Source: Burkholderia sp. WSM2230 (GTDB lineage Bacteria; Pseudomonadota; Gammaproteobacteria; Burkholderiales; Burkholderiaceae). Taken from it: DNA of 64,000 bases. Below, in pieces: positions 59,875 through 64,000 of this stretch. The notes beneath the pieces are model-generated. The model made no database searches. It was not told where the DNA came from and saw only the letters and a list, made by a program, of their open reading frames with translations. Every line of letters starts with the position of its first letter. Positions within the stretch are counted from its first letter, which is position 1. The position numbers were made by a program, and so were the translations under genes. Location: contig NZ_AXAJ01000012.1 of the NCBI RefSeq assembly GCF_000472445.1, forward strand, positions 1 through 64,000. The letters run 5' to 3'.

Positions 59875-60866
59875 ACACCAACGCAGTCATTGCCATTCAT
59901 GGCGGGGCGGGAACGATTCTGCGCGCGTCGCTGTCGGCCAGTGCCGAAGCCGAATATCACGCGGCTTTGCACGCCGTGCTCACCGCCGGCCAACGCGTGC
60001 TCGGGCAAGGCGGCAGCGCGCTCGACGCAGTGAGCGAAGCGGTGCGCCTGCTGGAAGACTGTCCTCTCTTCAATGCGGGCCACGGCGCGGTGTACACGGC
60101 AGCGGGCACACATGAACTCGACGCGGCGATCATGGACGGCAGCACGCTCGAAGCCGGCGCGGTCTGCTGCGTAAAGCGCGTGCGCAATCCGGTTCTCGCA
60201 GCGCGTCGCGTACTCGAATGCAGCGAACACGTGCTCTTCACCGGCGAAGGCGCTGAGACTTTCGCCGCCGCGCATGGCGTCGAGTTCGTCGAGCCCGAGT
60301 ACTTCGATACGGACGCGCGTCATCGTCAGTGGCTGCTCGCTCGCGACCAGCAACGCGCGATGCTCGATCACGACGCCGCGAGCTTTGCGTTTTCGTCGTC
60401 TGCAACGGCTCACAACGAACCCACACCGCACGAGCCGATCGACCCGAATCGCAAGTTCGGCACGGTCGGCGCGGTCGCGCTCGATGCGCACGGCCACGTC
60501 GCCGCGGCGACTTCGACGGGTGGCATCACCAACAAGCAGGTGGGCCGCGTGGGTGACACGCCGCTGATCGGCGCGGGCTGCTATGCCGACGACGCGACCT
60601 GCGCCGTCTCGACAACCGGCTCGGGCGAAATGTTCATGCGCATGGTCGCCGCTTACGACGTCGCGGCGCAAATGGCCTATCGAAATGTGTCCTTGCAGGA
60701 CGCCGCGCACGACGTCGTGATGAACCGCCTGCCGAAAATCAACGGCCGCGGCGGCCTGGTCGCCGTCGACGCCCGCGGCCACGTCACGCTGCCGTTCAAT
60801 ACCGAGGGCATGTACCGCGGTTTTGCGCGCGCCGGCGAAACGCCGGTGACAGCGATCTACCGTTAG
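59871..60866 (+). CDS. iaaA: Isoaspartyl peptidase/L-asparaginase
   Basis: A 331-residue Ntn-hydrolase that cleaves isoaspartyl dipeptides and asparagine. The precursor is cut before the nucleophilic Thr in KFGTVGAVALDAHGHVAAATSTGG; downstream are GDTPLIGAGCYADD and STTGSGEMFMRMVAAYDVAAQM, the substrate loops. In E. coli iaaA likewise leads gsiABCD, so this position points to a function in use of imported peptides. Starts by ATGA overlap with rpiR. Confidence 0.95.
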   Translation: MNTNAVIAIHGGAGTILRASLSASAEAEYHAALHAVLTAGQRVLGQGGSALDAVSEAVRLLEDCPLFNAGHGAVYTAAGTHELDAAIMDGSTLEAGAVCCVKRVRNPVLAARRVLECSEHVLFTGEGAETFAAAHGVEFVEPEYFDTDARHRQWLLARDQQRAMLDHDAASFAFSSSATAHNEPTPHEPIDPNRKFGTVGAVALDAHGHVAAATSTGGITNKQVGRVGDTPLIGAGCYADDATCAVSTTGSGEMFMRMVAAYDVAAQMAYRNVSLQDAAHDVVMNRLPKINGRGGLVAVDARGHVTLPFNTEGMYRGFARAGETPVTAIYR

Positions 60867-60924
60867 TTCGTTACCCTGAATATTGTTGAGCAACGCCCGC
60901 GCATTCGAATAGAAAGGAACCACC

Positions 60925-62847
60925 GTGCCGACTTCATCGCACACCGCCAGCCCGCTTAGTGAAACCTTGCCGCCGCAGCGCGTACTGGCGGTCGACAATC
61001 TGTCGGTTGCGTTTCGCAGCGGCGAGACAACCTTCAACGCGGTGCGCGATCTGTCGTTTACGGTGGAGCGCGGCGAAACGCTCGCGATAGTCGGCGAATC
61101 GGGTTCCGGCAAATCGGTGACATCGCTCGCGTTGATGCGGCTGATCGAGCATGGCGGTGGGCGCCTTGCCGGCGGCAACATCGCATTCCGGCGCCGCGAC
61201 GGCAGCGTGCTCGACCTCGCGATAGCGTCGTCCGGCACGATGCGTTCGATTCGCGGCGCCGACATCGCGATGATCTTTCAGGAGCCGATGACCTCGCTCA
61301 ATCCGGTCTTCACGGTGGGTGACCAGATCAGCGAGGCCATTTCGCTGCATCAGGGCAAGAGCCGCTCGGCGGCTTTCGCCGAAACGCTGCGGCTGCTGGA
61401 ACTCGTGCGCATTCCCGAGGCGCGGCGCGTGGCGGGGCGCTTTCCGCATCAACTGTCGGGCGGCATGCGTCAGCGCGTGATGATCGCGATGGCGCTGTCG
61501 TGCAAGCCCGCGTTGCTGATCGCCGACGAACCCACCACCGCGCTCGACGTGACCATTCAGGCGCAGATCCTGCAACTGATTCGCGGCTTGCAGGACGAAA
61601 TGAACATGGGCGTGATTTTCATCACGCACGACATGGGCGTGGTTGCCGAGGTCGCGGACCGCGTGCTCGTCATGTATCGCGGCGAAAAGGTGGAAGAGGG
61701 CGCCTCGGACGCGCTCTTCGCCGCGCCGTCGCATGCCTATACGAAGGCGCTGCTCGCGGCCGTGCCGCGTCTGGGCGCGATGCAGGGCACCGACCAGCCG
61801 GCGAAGTTTCCCATTCTGACGGTCGAGCAGACGAGCGTGAGCGGCGCCGACGAGCCCGTGCGCCCCGCGGCGGCCGTCGCGAAAGAAGCGCAGCCGCGCG
61901 TCGACGAAAGCACGCCGCCCATTCTGCGCGTGCGCGATCTAGTCACGCGCTTTCCGGTCAGAAGCGGTCTGTTCGGCCGGCTGACTGGCCGCGTGCATGC
62001 GGTCGAGAAAGTCAGCTTCGACCTGCGGCCGGGCGAAACCCTGGCGCTCGTCGGCGAGTCCGGCTGCGGCAAGTCGACTACGGGCCGCTCGCTGTTGCGG
62101 CTTGTCGAAAGCCAGAGCGGTTCCATCGAATTCAACGGCAAGGAAATCAGTTCGTTGACGGGCGCCGCGTTGCAGGCGCTGCGTCGCGATATCCAGTTCA
62201 TTTTTCAGGACCCGTTCGCGTCGCTCAATCCGCGCCTGACGGTCGGCTTCTCGATCATGGAGCCCCTACTCGTGCACGGTGTCGCGCAAGGCGCCGAGGC
62301 GCAGGCGCGCGTCGCGTGGCTGCTCGAAAAGGTCGGCTTGCCGCCGGAGGCCGCGCGCCGCTATCCGCATGAATTTTCTGGCGGTCAGCGTCAACGCATC
62401 GCGATCGCGCGTGCGCTGGCACTAAATCCAAAAGTCGTGATCGCCGACGAATCCGTCTCCGCGCTCGATGTTTCCGTGCAGGCGCAGATCGTCAATCTGA
62501 TGCTCGATTTGCAGCGCGAGCTGGGCGTCGCATACCTGTTCATCTCGCACGACATGGCGGTGGTCGAGCGCGTGAGTCATCGCGTGGCGGTGATGTATCT
62601 CGGCCAGATCGTCGAAATCGGCCCGCGCCGCGCGGTGTTCGAGGCGCCGCAGCATCCGTACACGAGAAAGCTGATGGGCGCGGTGCCGGTTGCCGACCCG
62701 GCGCGGCGTCACGCGAAACGCATGCTGGCCGCCGATGAAATTCCGAGCCCGATCCGCGCATTGAACGATGAGCCCGCCGTGGCGCCGCTCGTCGCTGTCG
62801 GCCCGGATCACTTCGTCGCGCAGCATCGCGTGGGCGGCGCGTACTGA
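60925..62847 (+). CDS. gsiA: Glutathione/dipeptide ABC transporter ATPase GsiA
   Basis: A 640-residue fused double ATPase, comparable to E. coli GsiA. First module: Walker A GESGSGKSV, signature LSGGMRQRV, Walker B LLIADEPTTALD. Second module: GESGCGKST, FSGGQRQRI, VVIADESVSALD. A linker of about 50 residues joins them. The order iaaA-gsiA-gsiB is that of the E. coli glutathione import operon, which supports glutathione, but dipeptides are possible. AAAGGA precedes the GTG/ATG-type start. Confidence 0.93.
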   Translation: MPTSSHTASPLSETLPPQRVLAVDNLSVAFRSGETTFNAVRDLSFTVERGETLAIVGESGSGKSVTSLALMRLIEHGGGRLAGGNIAFRRRDGSVLDLAIASSGTMRSIRGADIAMIFQEPMTSLNPVFTVGDQISEAISLHQGKSRSAAFAETLRLLELVRIPEARRVAGRFPHQLSGGMRQRVMIAMALSCKPALLIADEPTTALDVTIQAQILQLIRGLQDEMNMGVIFITHDMGVVAEVADRVLVMYRGEKVEEGASDALFAAPSHAYTKALLAAVPRLGAMQGTDQPAKFPILTVEQTSVSGADEPVRPAAAVAKEAQPRVDESTPPILRVRDLVTRFPVRSGLFGRLTGRVHAVEKVSFDLRPGETLALVGESGCGKSTTGRSLLRLVESQSGSIEFNGKEISSLTGAALQALRRDIQFIFQDPFASLNPRLTVGFSIMEPLLVHGVAQGAEAQARVAWLLEKVGLPPEAARRYPHEFSGGQRQRIAIARALALNPKVVIADESVSALDVSVQAQIVNLMLDLQRELGVAYLFISHDMAVVERVSHRVAVMYLGQIVEIGPRRAVFEAPQHPYTRKLMGAVPVADPARRHAKRMLAADEIPSPIRALNDEPAVAPLVAVGPDHFVAQHRVGGAY

Positions 62848-62950
62848 TAAAGCGGTCAAAGCAGTAAGCAAAAAGCGCCGGCGCAAGAAGCCGGAGCAAA
62901 TCGTCGAATAGCAACCTAACCTGTTTCAACTCGCAGCCTGGAGTCCACTC

Positions 62951-64000
62951 ATGAACCTGCTGGTCCCGTCTTCTCCGTTTCGTTTGCGCGCGCTGCTCAG
63001 CGGCGGCGCAGTCGTGTTCGCGATGCTCGCGGGCAACGTCGCGCATGCCGAAACCACGGCCGTGATGGCCGTCGCTTCGACCTTTACGACGCTCGATCCG
63101 TACGATGCCAACGACACGCTCTCGCAAGCGGTCGCAAAGTCGTTCTATCAAGGGCTCTTTGGCTTCGACAAGGACATGAAGCTCGTCAACGTGCTCGCCG
63201 ACAGCTACGAAGCGAGCCCGGACGCGCGCGTCTATACGTTCAAGCTGCGTCACGGCGTGAAGTTCCAGGACGGCACGGACTTCAACGCCGCCGCGGTGAA
63301 GGCGAACTTCGACCGCGTGACCGATCCGGCGAACAAGCTCAAGCGCTACAACATGTTCAACCGTATCGAGAAGACCGAGGTGGTCGACCCCTACACGGTG
63401 AAGATCACGTTGAAGGCGCCGTTCTCGGCTTTCGTCAACGTGCTCGCGCATCCGTCGGCGGTCATGATTTCGCCTGACGCGCTGAAGAAATACGGCAAGG
63501 ACATCGCGTTTCACCCGGTCGGCACAGGTCCGTTCGAATTCGTGAAGTGGGACCCGGCAGGCGATCTCACGGTGAAGAAGTTTGCCGGCTACTGGAAGAA
63601 GGGCTACCCGAAGATCGATGCGATCGACTGGAAGCCGGTGGTCGACAACAACACGCGCGCCGCGTTGATGCGCACTGGCGAAGCGGACTTCGCATTTCAG
63701 GTGCCGTTCGAGCAGGCCGCGCAGTTGCAGTCGAGCCCGAAGGTCGATCTGATCGCATCGCCGTCGATCATTCAGCGCTATATCAGCCTGAACATGAACC
63801 AGAAGCCGTTCGACAACCCGACGGTGCGCGAGGCGCTGAACTACGCAGTCAACAAGGAGGCGCTGACCAAGGTGGTATTCGCCGGCTACGCAACGCCCGC
63901 TGACGGCGTCGTGCCGCAGGGCGTCGACTATGCGGTGAAGCTCGGTCCGTGGCCCTACGACCCGGCGAAGGCGCGTGCGTTGCTGAAGGAAGCGGGCTAT
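62951..64000 (+). CDS. gsiB: Glutathione/peptide-binding protein GsiB, 3' end outside window
   Basis: The first 350 residues of a family 5 periplasmic binding protein; no stop before the window ends. A signal peptide (LLSGGAVVFAMLAGNVAHAE) is followed by STFTTLDPYDANDTLSQAVAKSFYQGLFGFDKDM, KLRHGVKFQDGTDFNAAAVKANFDRVTDP, FHPVGTGPFEFVKWDPAGDL and VREALNYAVNKEALTKVVF. GGAG lies before the ATG. gsiC and gsiD permeases are expected just to the right. Confidence 0.93.
   Translation, partial: MNLLVPSSPFRLRALLSGGAVVFAMLAGNVAHAETTAVMAVASTFTTLDPYDANDTLSQAVAKSFYQGLFGFDKDMKLVNVLADSYEASPDARVYTFKLRHGVKFQDGTDFNAAAVKANFDRVTDPANKLKRYNMFNRIEKTEVVDPYTVKITLKAPFSAFVNVLAHPSAVMISPDALKKYGKDIAFHPVGTGPFEFVKWDPAGDLTVKKFAGYWKKGYPKIDAIDWKPVVDNNTRAALMRTGEADFAFQVPFEQAAQLQSSPKVDLIASPSIIQRYISLNMNQKPFDNPTVREALNYAVNKEALTKVVFAGYATPADGVVPQGVDYAVKLGPWPYDPAKARALLKEAGY

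Noticed and set aside
62848..62950. Terminator between gsiA and gsiB
   Set aside because: Only a 4-bp CCGG stem with a long loop and no T-run was found.
1..64000. tRNA, rRNA, IS elements, prophage
   Set aside because: No cloverleaf, rRNA stretch, transposase, integrase or phage structural gene was recognised by eye; a tRNAscan or ISfinder search would be needed to exclude small remnants.

Overview
The window looks like chromosomal DNA of a betaproteobacterium of the Burkholderiaceae, most likely Paraburkholderia. The reasons are the high GC content, the close similarity of most proteins to Burkholderia-type housekeeping enzymes, and gene neighbourhoods such as ribF-ileS-lspA-coaBC-dut, nadA-nadC facing nadB, rpmB-rpmG-radC-slpA-ispH and livJHMGF. 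No rRNA, tRNA, insertion sequence, prophage or CRISPR array was found.

Layout. Bases 1-8.9 kb form an accessory block: a G-quadruplex-type tandem repeat at the left edge, a DHA2 drug exporter, a MocR regulator divergent from a DUF2917 gene with a 13-bp inverted-repeat operator between them, a helix-turn-helix/citrate synthase fusion divergent from a class III CoA-transferase with overlapping palindromes between them, a GntR/UTRA regulator, an aldo/keto reductase, and a secreted Rap1a/Tai-like protein whose ribosome binding site lies inside a hairpin. At 8.9-16.6 kb there is a peptide/opine/nickel-type ABC importer (fused ATPase, two permeases, binding protein) and a NiCoT nickel/cobalt permease with a cupin gene. 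At 16.8-26.4 kb lie an isolated fusA (EF-G), a DUF192 protein, a small Ala/Lys/His-rich exported protein, an RluE-type pseudouridine synthase, icd, a cold-shock gene and clpS-clpA.

At 26.5-33.9 kb a minus-strand run carries ribF, ileS, lspA, coaBC, a luciferase-like monooxygenase and dut. From 34.0 to 38.8 kb are purN, an RsmB/NOP rRNA methyltransferase, a mechanosensitive channel and an acyl desaturase. From 38.9 to 46.1 kb are NAD synthesis genes (nadA, nadC, nadB), rpmG/rpmB, radC with a repeat-expanded N-terminal linker, slpA and ispH. From 46.6 to 51.8 kb is a complete branched-chain amino-acid ABC transporter.

At 51.9-54.9 kb argD and a GNAT acetyltransferase lie downstream of what looks like a complete arginine-codon transcription attenuator: promoter, 16-codon leader with four consecutive Arg codons, antiterminator strand and intrinsic terminator. 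This is the most striking signal in the window. From 55 kb on are an SDR protein, a 62-residue membrane protein, an RsuA-type pseudouridine synthase, an MFS transporter frameshifted near its C-terminus, and the start of an rpiR-iaaA-gsiA-gsiB glutathione/peptide import cluster cut by the right edge.
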